Part shown: piece after piece, positions 37,940-51,804 of the stretch | Layout: every line of letters starts with the position of its first letter | Position numbering within the stretch: the stretch's first letter is position 1 | NCBI GenBank assembly: GCA_963693365.1 | Contig: CAVNZM010000011.1 | Span: 4,278,001-4,342,000, forward strand | DNA: 64,000 bases | Source: Amoebidium appalachense | Taxonomy: Eukaryota > Ichthyosporea | Reading direction: 5' to 3' | Notes under the pieces: model-generated | Told to the model about the DNA's origin: nothing | Seen by the model: only the letters and a program-made list of their open reading frames with translations | The model's database searches: none | Position numbers and translations under genes: made by a program

Positions 37940-38555
37940 CACACACACACACGGCCTTAAGTTCTAAACATGCTTCAAGCGAAGTGCAGAGCATGTATCC
38001 GGCGTGTAGAATAGCGAAAACGTGTTTCTTGTATGGCAGTTTATTGCTCATATCTAAAAAATTGTGTATCACAATAAACTTTAAATCACATATAGTACAA
38101 AGTAATAGTATGTTTTAATCGCTTTACAACTTAATGCAACGTCAAATGATCTTGGAAAATCTATCGAGCTTGGGCCCAAAATGTCCTAGATTGTGTCTCT
38201 AAAACTAATTTGTTACGTTTTACGATGCTAGTTTCTTCTCCATAAAGAACGGCCAATTGTATTTATCACAATGATTCTATGGTCTGACCAATTTATAGCA
38301 AAAGAAAATGTACGAAAAATTCCGAGGGTTCTAACCCTGGCCACGTTATGTTAAAACGCGTAGGAACAAAACAAAATGCCATAAAAAAAAAAAAAAAACT
38401 AAAAAGGCAGTTTGACTTCATTTCAGCGTGCCATCAACTTTGACCATATCGCTTAGAAAACTACAACGTTATGATACAAATCCAATGCCAATCTATGTGC
38501 GGACATTTCCATATACGGACACACATCCAATATCCATAAATGGAAATCACGGCCT
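36595..38555. other. Convergent spacer with poly-C and CA tracts
   Basis: Lies between the 3' ends of the 35.6-kb and 38.6-kb genes. Poly-C at 37360-37400 and 37542-37630, CA/CG repeats at 37738-37870 and poly-C of about 30 at 37908-37937. No gene. Confidence 0.6.
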
Positions 38556-38559
38556 CCGC

Positions 38560-41535
<2,976 letters not shown>

Positions 41536-41539
41536 AACG

Positions 41540-42540
41540 GGTGGATCCGGGATTAGATCGGCGAGCTTATATTAATAGGCTGCCTTATCTATTATTCTGC
41601 GTCACTTTCTTTTGTAACAGGTGTGTCTTTCCTTTTGTTATATCATGTCAAAGAAATGACTGAACTGAAATTGCTTAGTTATGATGTATGAAGTAGGCTA
41701 GATCTGCAATTGGGTTGTCCGAATCCCTAGCCTCCCCTTTGCTAAACTCGCTCTAATTTGGACTATGACAGGAAGGATGTTCTTTACAAAGAAGTTGTTT
41801 CGTTAAGAGAAACTAGCTGTTAATAAGTGTCCTCTCACTACGATGTATAATCTGGGTGTTACAGAGCAAGTGTTGTGTTCGCCATCACTACACTAAGTTT
41901 ATGCTGTTTTCAAAAGCTCGCGACTTTGTTCGAGGCTCACTCCGATGGACACCGGTTAAAAAAAGCCATAATATTACAGATATAAATACCGGTATTTTGT
42001 GTAAGTTGTTGGTTGGGGCTTTTAGCTGACCTGCAAATTGGTGTCTATGTGCACGTGGACACATCTCCATCTGTCATGTGCTCAGTTTCGTGACATACAA
42101 ATGTAAACGTCATACACACAAAAAATAAATAATTAATATGATAGATTTTGTCATACTCTGTGCTGTCTTGTAAGTCTATACACGCAAAATATTATTTTAT
42201 TTCGTATAGAAAGGTCATATGCTCCAAGTACTTGGGACTTTTCGCTTAATGGACCCGATTTTTTCTTGAATATTCTATTTCACGGGAAATATAGATGCGC
42301 TTACAGCCAATGAAGAGAGGGATTCTGTTTGAACCAATCATACCATGACCAACCAAAAGCTCAAAGACCAACGGTTCAACCGCTGTTCAACAGCAAAAGG
42401 ACACTGTTTTGCAAACCAGAAAGCGCACTACTGTAACTTTTTTTTTTTAAATAACAGCTATTGGCAAAAATAAATTGATTTTATCAAAAAGGAACAGTAT
42501 ACAATAGTAAATACCTATAAATTTGAGAGCAAGAGCCAGC
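41540..42540. other. Upstream region of the 41.5-kb gene
   Basis: AT-rich sequence without coding signal. CCAAT boxes at about 42307 and 42335 begin a cluster that continues to 42640. Confidence 0.4.
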
Positions 42541-42645
42541 CCCCCTTTTTCAACTCTGCGTTGATTGGCTAATGATAACCCAAATGACGATTTTCGATTG
42601 GTCTAGATTTCACCGTCACCTTGGAAATGAGTTGATTGGCTAAAG
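42300..42645. promoter_or_regulatory. CCAAT-box cluster
   Basis: CCAAT or its complement occurs at about 42308, 42337, 42562, 42596 and 42633; the last three (GATTGGCT, GATTGGTC, GATTGGCT) are about 35 bp apart. It could serve the minus-strand gene at 41.5 kb or an unseen gene to the right. Confidence 0.35.
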
Positions 42646-42773
42646 AGATCTGTCCCGTCGACAGCCGGGTTTGGGTCTTGCCCATGTTTTTTTCGAAGTG
42701 TTTCCACGCATGGGTAGCCATGTCTTGCACATACTTCAACGTTGAGATGCATGCCAAGCTCGCATGTGCACGC

Positions 42774-42829
42774 ATGACAACCAAGGCCTCCTAAATAGCA
42801 CACCTATTTAGGAGGCCTTGATGACAACC
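42774..42829. repeat. Perfect 17-bp hairpin flanked by direct repeats
   Basis: CAAGGCCTCCTAAATAG, then CACAC, then the exact complement CTATTTAGGAGGCCTTG (42782-42820). ATGACAAC stands directly before and after it. Confidence 0.9.
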
Positions 42830-43430
42830 GTACAGCCAGCCTACAGACCGCAGGGCGTTTCTGTAATGATCGGACATCATTAGTAATATCGTATGTAATA
42901 ATAACTATACTATATGCAAATCAAGCTCAGCACAGTACAAGGCAGACTTTCGGCTGATGAAGCTTTTCATAGTTACATACTAGTTCATTCATGCATTTTC
43001 CGATTTGGCACACTCTCGGTAGAATCACCCTAAACTGTAATGTATATGCGCCATATAGGCTCAAAACAAAACAAACAAAACAAAATGTTCCAAGTCCTTT
43101 TTTTTTGAAATTTAATATTTTTAATGCATTATGTCTTTGCCGTCGACGCAACTAGCGCTAGCCCGCAACGTTCTATAGTAGACTTGTAGAGTTATAGCAG
43201 TTATAGTACGTGCATTTCTCTTCGGAAAGCATAATACTAGGAAGGGGTTTACACACTTTTTATTGCGTGGACATTGCCGGAGGCCCAGCCACATTCGACG
43301 GCCTACTGCGTTTTCCAGCACAGCCAATCAAATGCAGCCAGTGACATATGTACACGCCATCGTAGTATCTGACACCCCTATTACATATTATGGGTAAGCA
43401 GATGCTAGCATCGGTAGCTCCGACAGACTA
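42830..43430. other. Spacer, nothing recognised
   Basis: AT-rich sequence. A stray copy of GGAAAGCATAATACTAGGAA at about 43222 matches the tandem repeat that follows. Confidence 0.5.
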
Positions 43431-43436
43431 GGACCC

Positions 43437-43532
43437 TAACATGGATATCCTTGGAAAGCATAATACTAGGAACCCAACATGGATATCCTTGGAAAGCATA
43501 ATACTAGGAACCCAACATGGATATCCTTGATG
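43437..43532. repeat. Tandem repeat, about 40-bp unit, 2.4 copies
   Basis: CCAACATGGATATCCTTGG, AAAGCATAATACTAGGAA repeats in tandem and ends with a partial third copy. Confidence 0.95.
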
Positions 43533-43534
43533 TA

Positions 43535-44520
43535 AACTGGGCAGAAGACTAGCTTGACCGTGGCATACAGGTGAGGTTTTGTGGGGATAGCTGGGGCATA
43601 CAGGTGTATGCATGTCACCGATGTACCCATTCTTCACAGTGTCACTCTAAGTAACAAGTTTTTTCTTCCTCCTGCAGAATACACACTATTGTGACGTGAA
43701 ACTGTTGACTAAGAACACGCGCGGGTTTGTAAAGGCTTCATAAAATTGTAGTAACTGTTTAGTATCATGCCGATGGCACCGGTACTTATTATCGTACAGA
43801 GAAGATCTACGGAGAATTAGCTCGTCATAAATACGTTGTCAAACGTTTTATCTAATTTCTAGATACGTTGGGCCGGCTCTTGGAAAAGGTAATCATCACT
43901 CTTCCCCGAGCCCTCGGACCCCCCCCCCCACCCCACCCCCATCGCCCCCCGTTTCTCAGAGTCTTCAGGAACAGCCTGAACTTCAAGGGGTCAGGGGGCC
44001 TGCCAGTCGGTTTTCGTTGACTTCATAAAACATGCTTGTGGACAAGAAATAAAATTAAAAACCGTAACGAATCAGATATTCACAATTATAGCCTAGGCAC
44101 TGATATCAACATGTAGACGAAATTTCACAAAAACCAAAATTAGCAAAACAACGTAGTAGGCGTAATTACTATGCCAGTCTTCCAGTGCAAAACTTGCCCA
44201 GACGACGAGTGCAAAACATTTCTGTGACACCCCCCGAGGGCATGGGTACCATGGGACGGAGTGTTCTGAATCATATGTAACTATATGGGATTGAGTTTAT
44301 AAACTTGGTATTCCGTAGTACGCGTATGCCCACAGCGCACACCCCCAGGCCGGCACATCCCCTTTGCCAATGACCCCCCCCCCCCCCCTCCCCCCTCTCC
44401 AGCCCCCCCACCCCCCCCCCCCCCCCCCCTCCCCCCACCCACCCACCCACCCAAACACGTACCCTCCCGGCCTATCCTCCAGTACTAGTGTACCTCTCAA
44501 ATACCCGACCCTCCAACACA
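43535..44520. other. Spacer with poly-C tracts
   Basis: C-rich tracts at 43920-43950 and 44377-44450, otherwise unremarkable. No gene. Confidence 0.5.
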
Positions 44521-44574
44521 CACACAGGTGAAAGCCCACTTGCAGACAGGCAAAAGGCGAACATTGGTTAAAGC

Positions 44575-47229
44575 ATGTTATTTCTGCTGGGTACTGGTGA
44601 GTTTGTGCAAGTGTTCAACCGTGGCGTACAATCTGACTGGAGAGTTCTGTATTCTGACCACTCTCCTATCCTTTTCCTACCTAAGATCTCCCTTGATCTG
44701 CTCCCCCCTCCCCCTCCCACCTTTCGCCTCCGTCTATCCCAGCTTAAGTCACAGTGGGGTAGAGTTGATGTATGTGTATGCTATGCTACGAAACACCCTA
44801 TATATATGCGCCTATTAGAATCTGCACAAGCCAGGCCAGATTCACATCTCGTACTAGATACATGCACTAACTTTATTGTTGATGATTTGATAGATCTCGG
44901 TGATTATGCTGGCGGTGGTAGGAAGGAATACCCCGATGCTCTCTTGTTACCAAACACCACTCCCGCTAGACTAGGTGAACCCCTGTCTCAAAAGGAAAGC
45001 TTGCGCCGGCTTGCTAGTATGAATCGATTTGGCCCCCCTGCTCGTATTATTGGTGATACCACTGGAGACCCCCTCATAGACTCTGATAAGTATTTCTCGG
45101 AACTGTTTAAAGATAGGACCCCCGCTCAGAAACCTATTGTGTGGCCTGTAGACCCATCTATCCCCATAGAATCGATCCTCCCCTTTTTCAGTCCCGATGC
45201 CATATGGTCTGTGATATCTAGTTATAGCTCTAGTAAGTCTTGTGGACCTGATGGACTCCCTGCTGGGTTTCTTAAAATCCTTGTTCCCTCCTACCCACAA
45301 AAGGAAAGTGATCGTGCTATTAAACCTGATCTTACTATCATGTTAAGCTCTCTCTTTTCTTGGTGTGTTAAATGTGGACATGTCCCGTCATCTTGGTTAG
45401 ATACCTTAGTGATCCCCATAGTTAAGAAGGACTCTGAGGGCCCCATATCATCCTTTCGCCCCATTACACTAACCCAGGTTGTTCGTAGATTCTTTGAAGC
45501 TTGCTTACTTAGGTTATTTGCACATCACCCTAGGTTTCAATCTATTCTTCACATACACCCATGCCAATCCGCTTTTCGTAAAAACAATTCATGTTATGTT
45601 CAAATAATGGCACTGCACGATTCTATGCAAGTTGGTGCACAATATGTTGGCTTTATTGATTGGAAAACTGCTTACGATTCTGTCTCCCCTGGTCTCCTAT
45701 GGGAAAAGCTTGCTGCACGGGGTGTACCACACTGCATTGGTGTTCTGTTAGAAGCACTCTTGTCTCAAACCTATGGTAGAGCTGTGGTTAATGGGCATCT
45801 TTCATATGGTTTTGCTCGTACTAGAGGTCTCTTGCAGGGTTCATTGCTTAGCCCCTTTTTGTTTAACCTATTTATAGATGATTTGGCTGTCAAGATTTAC
45901 GCCGAAAACGATGACCCTATTAATAACTTTCCGCCTGCACTTCTCTATGCTGATGATCTGTCCCTCCTTGCCCGTACCCCTAGACGCCTGCAAAGATTGT
46001 TCGATGTAGTGTCAGAGTGGTGCAAGGCAAACCTTATGATCCTTAACATAGACAAATGTGGTGTTCTTGTACCTGATATAGCTAACAATTTACACACATT
46101 TACATTATCATCTAAACCTGTACCTATAGTTCCAGAATACAAATATCTTGGTGTTCCGGTTGATTCTGTTGGTGTTATGTTTCCCCATATGGTCGAAAAG
46201 AGGGTAGAGTTGGCTCGTAAGCGGTTAGCTTTCTTCTCGGCTAATATTTTTAAAGACACACCCCTCCATCCTTCTATTAGACTTACATTTATTCGCACTT
46301 TTGTCTTCCCGGCATGTGAATATGGTTTACCCCTTCTCGCCGCTTGGATCAAGAAAGAGAGAACTAGAGCGCTTAAACCCTTGGCAAATTTCCTTGAAGC
46401 AGAAGTTGCCTCCTTTCTATCTAACAACTGTTGTAAACCTGGGCCTGTAACGCTCTCGATATATGGTCTGGTCCCAATAGCTGCTAGAGTATCCTATCTC
46501 GCGCTGAAATTCAATAAGCACATAAGCCGCTTAAAGAAGTATTTGCCCTCCCACCCTCTCTTCTCTATCCGACCTGTCCCCTCCTCACCTCTCCCCTCTT
46601 TCCTCCCCTCTCTCTCCCCTTCTCCCCTGGGCACAAATACAAATAAACCCCGCAATAGTGTGTGTGTGACTTTGGACTGCCACTTACTTATTAAACATGT
46701 ACACAATCACAAGATAATCACGCAATATAACAAATGGAAAAAGATACCACACGACACTAGACCCGATGAAAGCATACACCTTGAAAAACTAAGCCTTATG
46801 TCTCGTTTTATATATACTGACCGCCTCAACCATATTGCCAAATATGGCACTCGCAAGTGTATAACACCTAAATACATATTACCTTCCTGTAGAACTGGTC
46901 TTTCTCTAGCTGATGGTATTATTGATCAATTACCACGCTTTTACTGTACACGTGCTATACAGTGGAGATCTAATAAGTATAAGGTGGCATCATTTGCATG
47001 CCCAAACAACACACACACACACCAGTTTAACCGGTCATGTATCGCCAAATGTAGTTTGATAGACCACATAATACCGCAACACACACACGTCACATTCACA
47101 ACAGACACCCAGAAAGATAGCCTACCTGTAAATTACAACATCCTTGATTTTATACTAAACACGCGTAACTACGACCTGTTTATTAGATGTATTGATTGGC
47201 TTGAGAAACACATCACTACAAAATTATAG
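44575..47229 (+). CDS. Non-LTR retrotransposon reverse transcriptase (ORF2 fragment)
   Basis: An open frame of 884 codons without internal stop. Residues 27-32 are SDHSPI, the last motif of AP-type endonucleases; everything before it is missing. The reverse-transcriptase domain follows: SCGPDGLPAGFLK, PIVKKDSEGPISSFRPITL, QSAFRKNNSC, FIDWKTAYDSVSPGLLWEKL (first catalytic Asp), GLLQGSLLSPFLFNLFIDDL and LLYADDLSLLA (catalytic YADD, about residue 458), then the thumb EYKYLGVPVDS. A Cys/His cluster HTHQFNRSCIAKC lies about 60 residues from the end. The intact frame suggests recent insertion, yet the truncated endonuclease should prevent autonomous movement. The start codon given is only the first in frame. 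Confidence 0.9.
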   Translation: MLFLLGTGEFVQVFNRGVQSDWRVLYSDHSPILFLPKISLDLLPPPPPTFRLRLSQLKSQWGRVDVCVCYATKHPIYMRLLESAQARPDSHLVLDTCTNFIVDDLIDLGDYAGGGRKEYPDALLLPNTTPARLGEPLSQKESLRRLASMNRFGPPARIIGDTTGDPLIDSDKYFSELFKDRTPAQKPIVWPVDPSIPIESILPFFSPDAIWSVISSYSSSKSCGPDGLPAGFLKILVPSYPQKESDRAIKPDLTIMLSSLFSWCVKCGHVPSSWLDTLVIPIVKKDSEGPISSFRPITLTQVVRRFFEACLLRLFAHHPRFQSILHIHPCQSAFRKNNSCYVQIMALHDSMQVGAQYVGFIDWKTAYDSVSPGLLWEKLAARGVPHCIGVLLEALLSQTYGRAVVNGHLSYGFARTRGLLQGSLLSPFLFNLFIDDLAVKIYAENDDPINNFPPALLYADDLSLLARTPRRLQRLFDVVSEWCKANLMILNIDKCGVLVPDIANNLHTFTLSSKPVPIVPEYKYLGVPVDSVGVMFPHMVEKRVELARKRLAFFSANIFKDTPLHPSIRLTFIRTFVFPACEYGLPLLAAWIKKERTRALKPLANFLEAEVASFLSNNCCKPGPVTLSIYGLVPIAARVSYLALKFNKHISRLKKYLPSHPLFSIRPVPSSPLPSFLPSLSPSPLGTNTNKPRNSVCVTLDCHLLIKHVHNHKIITQYNKWKKIPHDTRPDESIHLEKLSLMSRFIYTDRLNHIAKYGTRKCITPKYILPSCRTGLSLADGIIDQLPRFYCTRAIQWRSNKYKVASFACPNNTHTHQFNRSCIAKCSLIDHIIPQHTHVTFTTDTQKDSLPVNYNILDFILNTRNYDLFIRCIDWLEKHITTKL

Positions 47230-47230
47230 C

Positions 47231-47249
47231 GCACGCGCACACACACACA

Positions 47250-47308
<59 letters not shown>

Positions 47309-47437
47309 CCAGCTGATACCGAGTGTCCCGAGGGGAGCCCCTTTAAAAAAAAAAAAATAAAAAATAAAAAAAAAATAAAAAAAATAAAAACTAAAAAAAA
47401 AAAAATAAAAAAAAACAAAACGGGGAACCCCAACTAA
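47231..47437. repeat. CA array and A-rich tail of the second LINE
   Basis: About 75 bp of CA starts right at the stop codon, then CAGCTGATACCGAGTGTCCC with a hairpin, then the A-rich tail. Confidence 0.9.
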
Positions 47438-47439
47438 TT

Positions 47440-47998
47440 GATTTCTCCTTGTAGTCTTTATGGTGTCTCGTAGAGAAAGTAAACCCTGATATATAGTCAC
47501 CACCCGACATCTATGTACGTGATCATGATATACCGCTGAGGGGATATTCCGAGCAAACCCCCCCCCCCCATACCTGAGACTGGTTCTCTTTGCCTCGAGT
47601 AAACAGCGTAAACCCCCCTTCTGTATGTCATACATTGAGTACATGTTTATTGCTATCGTTCTACCATTTGTCAGTCCGCCCATTCGGCCAAAAAATATGG
47701 GGGAAAAAAACATAAACCTAAAGGAACAAACATGTCCGAACACAAAGGTCAGTGGTTAACTGACCCATCAGTCAGCAACAGATCAGACTGTGTGGTTCCT
47801 GGGCTGTCCACGCCCTCCACCCTCACATCCCCCAAACCATTTACCGCACTCTGCCCCTCCTCTCCCTGAGCCAAAACCGTCGTGCTGAGGTTGGTTGCTC
47901 ATGTCCCACCCCTCTGCTCGTGTCTCCTCGTGAGGCCATCTCGGTCGCCAACATATTCTTTTTCCCTACTGTTGTCGTCCGCCCGAGTGTTTTGGAAT
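47440..47998. other. 3' flank of the receptor gene
   Basis: No separate gene. A minus-strand frame 47841-48119 (NSFVNSKTLGRTTTVGKKN, EMASRGDTSRG) could be an alternative, frame-shifted cytoplasmic tail of the receptor. Confidence 0.4.
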
Positions 47999-48351
47999 TC
48001 ACAAAGGAATTTGTGGAATTTGCACCGCTTCGCGTGCCGAAAACTTCTTTCCGTAGCCGAAGACAACAAGAATTTTCGGGACAAAAAATGTTGTGACGAC
48101 GTTGAACAATGTCACCCACATTGCTACGGCCATCAAAAGAAGTTGAGTGTCGAAGCTCGAATCCGTTGCCACAGCCATTGGAGCAACAATGGCGAGAAGG
48201 AGGGGCATCTGATAGACAACCTGTTTTTTCATTGGTTAGTTCCGGCTATGTAAATTGGTTTGGAGAATAGAGAAGCGGTAGAGCTCCCGAGGGGGCAGGG
48301 GGGGGGGGGAGGGGAGAGGGGAGGGGGATTGGGGGGGAGGGGAGGGTGCGA

Positions 48352-48386
<35 letters not shown>

Positions 48387-49429
48387 CACGAACTACGATC
48401 GTACGAATATAAAACGGATAAAACCTTCACCTGATGACACCTGATATGGGCAGAGCCTAGTTGTTCAAGGTTAGTAAGTGAGTGTCTTTATGTATGTTCT
48501 TTTCAGTTAAAATTTTGGTGGTGGTGGTGGTGGTGGCGGTGGAGAGGGGGGGGGGAGGTTGGGGGGGGGGGGGGGGGGGGGGGGGTGTTGCCGACACTAT
48601 TGCAGAGAGAGTGTCTTCAGGAAGGATGCTGGGGTCGGGTAGTATTGCGGGTGCAGGTGTGTAACCAGAGACGAAAGGCATATCGCTAACTTGAAGGGCA
48701 CTTGATTTTGGGGTAAAAGAAGGCTGGGGTTTTAGTGTTAAATATTTAGAGGGGGAAGGGGCGGCGGGGGGGATCCTTACGCCAACGATCAAGTTTCCCT
48801 CCTGGTATTGGCTGGGCACACCTCTGATCCACAGGGACACCACACAGCAGGCCAGCACCAGCAGCAGGCCCTAGGCAGCCAGCAGCGCCAAAGTACTGAT
48901 TGCACGGATAGAAACTACCTCCTGCGCCGCTGTAACCTGATTGGATAAAGAGTGAGCCATGTTTGAATAAATGGTGAGCCATGTTTGTGGTGTTAGAAAG
49001 AATGTTTGAAAATTTTGGTCTTTGTGGTTCGGCGGTGGTAATCCGTCGATACAATGCCATGTACAATAGGGTATGAGGTTTAAGAATGGGTGATGATGCA
49101 CACAATGGCATCATGATAGGTCCAATCCATCCGAGATTGTCTTTGATCAGAAAACTACATTACCATGTATAGCCATTCTTCTTCCAGCAAAACCTGCTAC
49201 CCTTGCATCGAGATGCCGAAACAAAAACAATGTGATAATCCCTCGACCTCCGACTTCCCCATTTGTCCTCCCTCCCTCTCTTCCAACCCCCCCCCCCCCC
49301 CCTCCTCCCTTTGAAGCTTCCCCCTTTCTCCCCCCCCCCCCCCCCCCCCCCGGCCCCTCCCTCCCTTCAATCCTCTTCCAGCAATCATAAAACCAACCAG
49401 CCTGGCATCCCGCTTTCCTTTCCTTCTCC

Positions 49430-49460
<31 letters not shown>

Positions 49461-50735
49461 CCCTTACGCACACGCACACACCTTGCCCCAACCTATCTCC
49501 CCCACTTATTTCCGGGACCCACCAAAACACGTTTTGAGACAAACGAAACACCCACCCACTTTTGCCCATCCAATCACCGCACGCGCATGTTTACACAAAG
49601 AAAAGCTTTGACCCATGCACACTCGTGCACACACAAACACACATGCACACGCCCACGCGAGCACACACACACACACAATACACACACCGTGACACACATC
49701 CACACTCACACATGCACACACACGTAACCCTCTTGAGAGAAACCCTGCCGCGGTTGGCAAAATCGACACAAATCACGTGTTCACAACGTAACGTACACAC
49801 ACACACACGTAACACACACACAAGTGCACACCCCTCCGGTTCCCCCCTCCCCTCCCTCTTACCCCCCCTCCCCCCACCCACACACACGCATACGTCCATT
49901 TACCCATACACGCATCTTAAAGACACTCTCGGGAACCTGCACCGTTTCGACCTTTGTGCCCTCACCCACTGCCCCGGTGCCGGCCACTGCAGCCACCAGA
50001 GCCAACTGGGCCACCATCAGACCCGTTAAAGGAACAAACAGGTGCCGGTCATGCAGCCGCTGCCCATCGCCCATCTTGCGCGCCTTGCGGGTGCTAAAAA
50101 TAGCCCAGATCCTGCCATATACGGAAATGTGCAAAAGGTTAGTGATTCGCTTAATAGCGTTAATGCCAAACGGGCTGGGCAGAGAGAGTATGATGCAACC
50201 CTGCAAGTTTAAAAAGAAGGGAAATGGGTTGAATGTGTAGCCTAAACGATGAGGTGTTCTTTTCTTTTTGGTAGGGGGGAGGGGGGGGGGGGGGGGTTTG
50301 AATGCGGAACACGGTACGAAGTACGCATACACGAAGGACACATGCAAAGGCAAACATTCAAGTATACAACATCAGCCATGCGCACAGTATGCGTCATAAG
50401 CAGAACCCATCCTCAGGGAGAGCCCAAGTCATCAATTGCGTCTGAGTTTCGACCCCTTAGCCCGCGTATATACGACTCTCCAACTCAGACAGCAGCATCA
50501 ACTGAACTTGGGAGGGTCAACCCGTCTTGATCAAAGACGAGCAGGGTTGCTTATGCAAGCAAGGTGAGCAAAACGGTGATTATGTGTGTGGAAACTAGTG
50601 CAGTGCAGCGGAAAATGTGTATGTGCTTACAGATGCGCGACACAGAGCAACCATGCCCGGTTGCATGGAAGTAAAGGGGGGGAGGGGGGGGGGGGGGAGC
50701 GGGGAGGGGGAGGGGACAAGGGGGTGCGGGGGGGT

Positions 50736-50785
<50 letters not shown>

Positions 50786-51299
50786 GGAGGGATGTATACC
50801 TGTACAACTTGACGAGCAGGGACGAAAAAACAAGCGCAATGCCATTGGCCAACATGCACACGGCAGCAGTCAGGCGGTGGTGGTTGGGGGGGCCTGGGTA
50901 TAGGGAGATACTTGCAAACCCCACGGCACAGCCCAGCACAATCAGCACACAGAAAGTCACACTGGCACTCTGGAACACCTGTAAAGATCGGACCCCCCCC
51001 CCCCCCCCCCCCCCCCAAGAATACACGAGTGGCTGAAATTTGAGATACATAACGGTAAAAGGGTTGTGGGAATCCATTTTGCATACCTCCAACATTTTAT
51101 GGGTTATCTAAGATCTTGACCCCACTCCTCTTTCCCCCCTCCCCTCCCCCTTCTACCCCCGTGCCTTTCATCTCTCAACCCCCCCCTCCCTCCCCCATCC
51201 CCTCCTCTCCCCCCTCCCCTTCACCCCAGTGCCTTTAATCTCTCAACCCCCCCCCCCCCCTGCCGTGCCTTCCATCTATCCCCCCCCCCCCCTCCCCCC

Positions 51300-51342
<43 letters not shown>

Positions 51343-51803
51343 CCCCTTGGGAGGGGCCACTGGCCATACAGCTCGGGCTCGAAAGGTGCCATCATGCCCC
51401 CTACCTGGGGCTGTTCCTATCACCATCGGTTAATCTACATCGGATAGTATGTCTATTTCACACGCGTGCCCCGCCCCCTCCCCCCTCCCCCTCCCCCCCT
51501 CCCCCCCCCCCCCCCCCCCCCCCCCCCGCGCCTCTCTTTCCCCCCCCTCCGCCCCCACCCTCCCCCCCTCCCCCCGGATGGCCCCAGCTTCATGATTCAT
51601 TCCGAAATAGAGATTATAACACCAAAGGGAAGTCAATGTGCCTACTAACCTTTTCACGCCTGAAGACGGCCGAAAACAATCCAACGCCGATCGAGTATGC
51701 AACACCCACACCGCTCAGTGCGTACAGTACCGTGGCGGACTTTCTTTTATACACTTTTCTCAACATCCACGACGCCAAGATTTTCTCAAAACCTCGAAAG
51801 TCC
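47999..51803 (-). CDS. GABA-B-like class C G-protein-coupled receptor, transmembrane region
   Basis: Five exons cover the seven-helix part. 51803-51650: RKSATVLYALSGVGVAYSIG (TM1). 50978-50800: VFQSASVTFCVLIVLGCAVG (TM2), then HHRLTAAVCMLANGIALVFS and KLYR (TM3). 50111 to about 49912: IWAIFSTRKARKM, then LFVPLTGLMVAQLALVAAVA (TM4). About 48929-48781: GLLLVLACCVVSLWIRGVPS (TM5). 48220-47999: MPLLLAIVAPMAVAT (TM6) and AMWVTLFNVVTTFFVPKIL (TM7 with the family's FVPKI motif). Phases agree at the joins I can test. An in-frame TAG (48871-48873) stands where Tyr-Lys is usual before GLLL. The ligand-binding part upstream is not resolved. Class C receptors of this type bind small ligands and signal through G proteins at the plasma membrane. 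Confidence 0.72.
48290..48595. repeat. Poly-G tracts and (GGT)n in the TM5-TM6 intron
   Basis: G-rich at 48298-48352, about 28 G at 48353-48381, (GGT)n at 48515-48540 and G tracts to 48586. Confidence 0.85.
49280..49465. repeat. Poly-C tracts in the TM4-TM5 intron
   Basis: C tracts of about 17-28 bases at 49288, 49331 and 49432, followed by CA-rich sequence to 49830. Confidence 0.85.
50297..50675 (+). repeat. Poly-G-flanked repeat, full-length copy in receptor intron
   Basis: 379 bp, 5' TTTGAATGCGGAACACGG to 3' GGTTGCATGGAAGTAA, bounded by poly-G on both sides, antisense to the receptor gene. It lacks about 19 bp (the GATGAGAAGCATGGTGCAG block) present in the other full copies. Confidence 0.85.
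50684..50784. repeat. Poly-G of about 49 bases and G-rich flank
   Basis: G-rich sequence ending in an uninterrupted G tract at 50736-50784, 16 bp from the receptor exon that starts at 50800. Confidence 0.95.
50997..51016. repeat. Poly-C next to a receptor exon acceptor
   Basis: About 25 C (poly-G on the gene strand) at 50992-51016, directly before TCCGATCTTTACAG on the minus strand. Confidence 0.85.
51120..51585. repeat. C-rich block with long poly-C
   Basis: CTCTCAACCCCCC-type units repeat three times (51174, 51240 and a shorter one), then a 39-base poly-C (51303-51341) and a further C-rich block at 51478-51575. It lies in the TM1-TM2 intron. Confidence 0.85.
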
Positions 51804-51804
51804 C

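Larger units (their letters stand above)
44521..47437 (+). mobile_element. Second LINE, 5'-truncated within the endonuclease
   Basis: The element carries one long reverse-transcriptase frame followed by a CA array, a short unique stretch with the hairpin GAGGGGAGCCCCTTT, and about 95 bp of A-rich tail (AAAAAT units). The left end falls inside the endonuclease domain, shortly before its SDHSPI motif. No RNase H domain is present, so it is a different lineage from the LINE at 26-28 kb. I did not find a clear target duplication. Confidence 0.8.

Noticed and set aside
43437-43532. CRISPR-like direct repeats
   Set aside because: Simple tandem repeat without spacers, in a eukaryotic genome.
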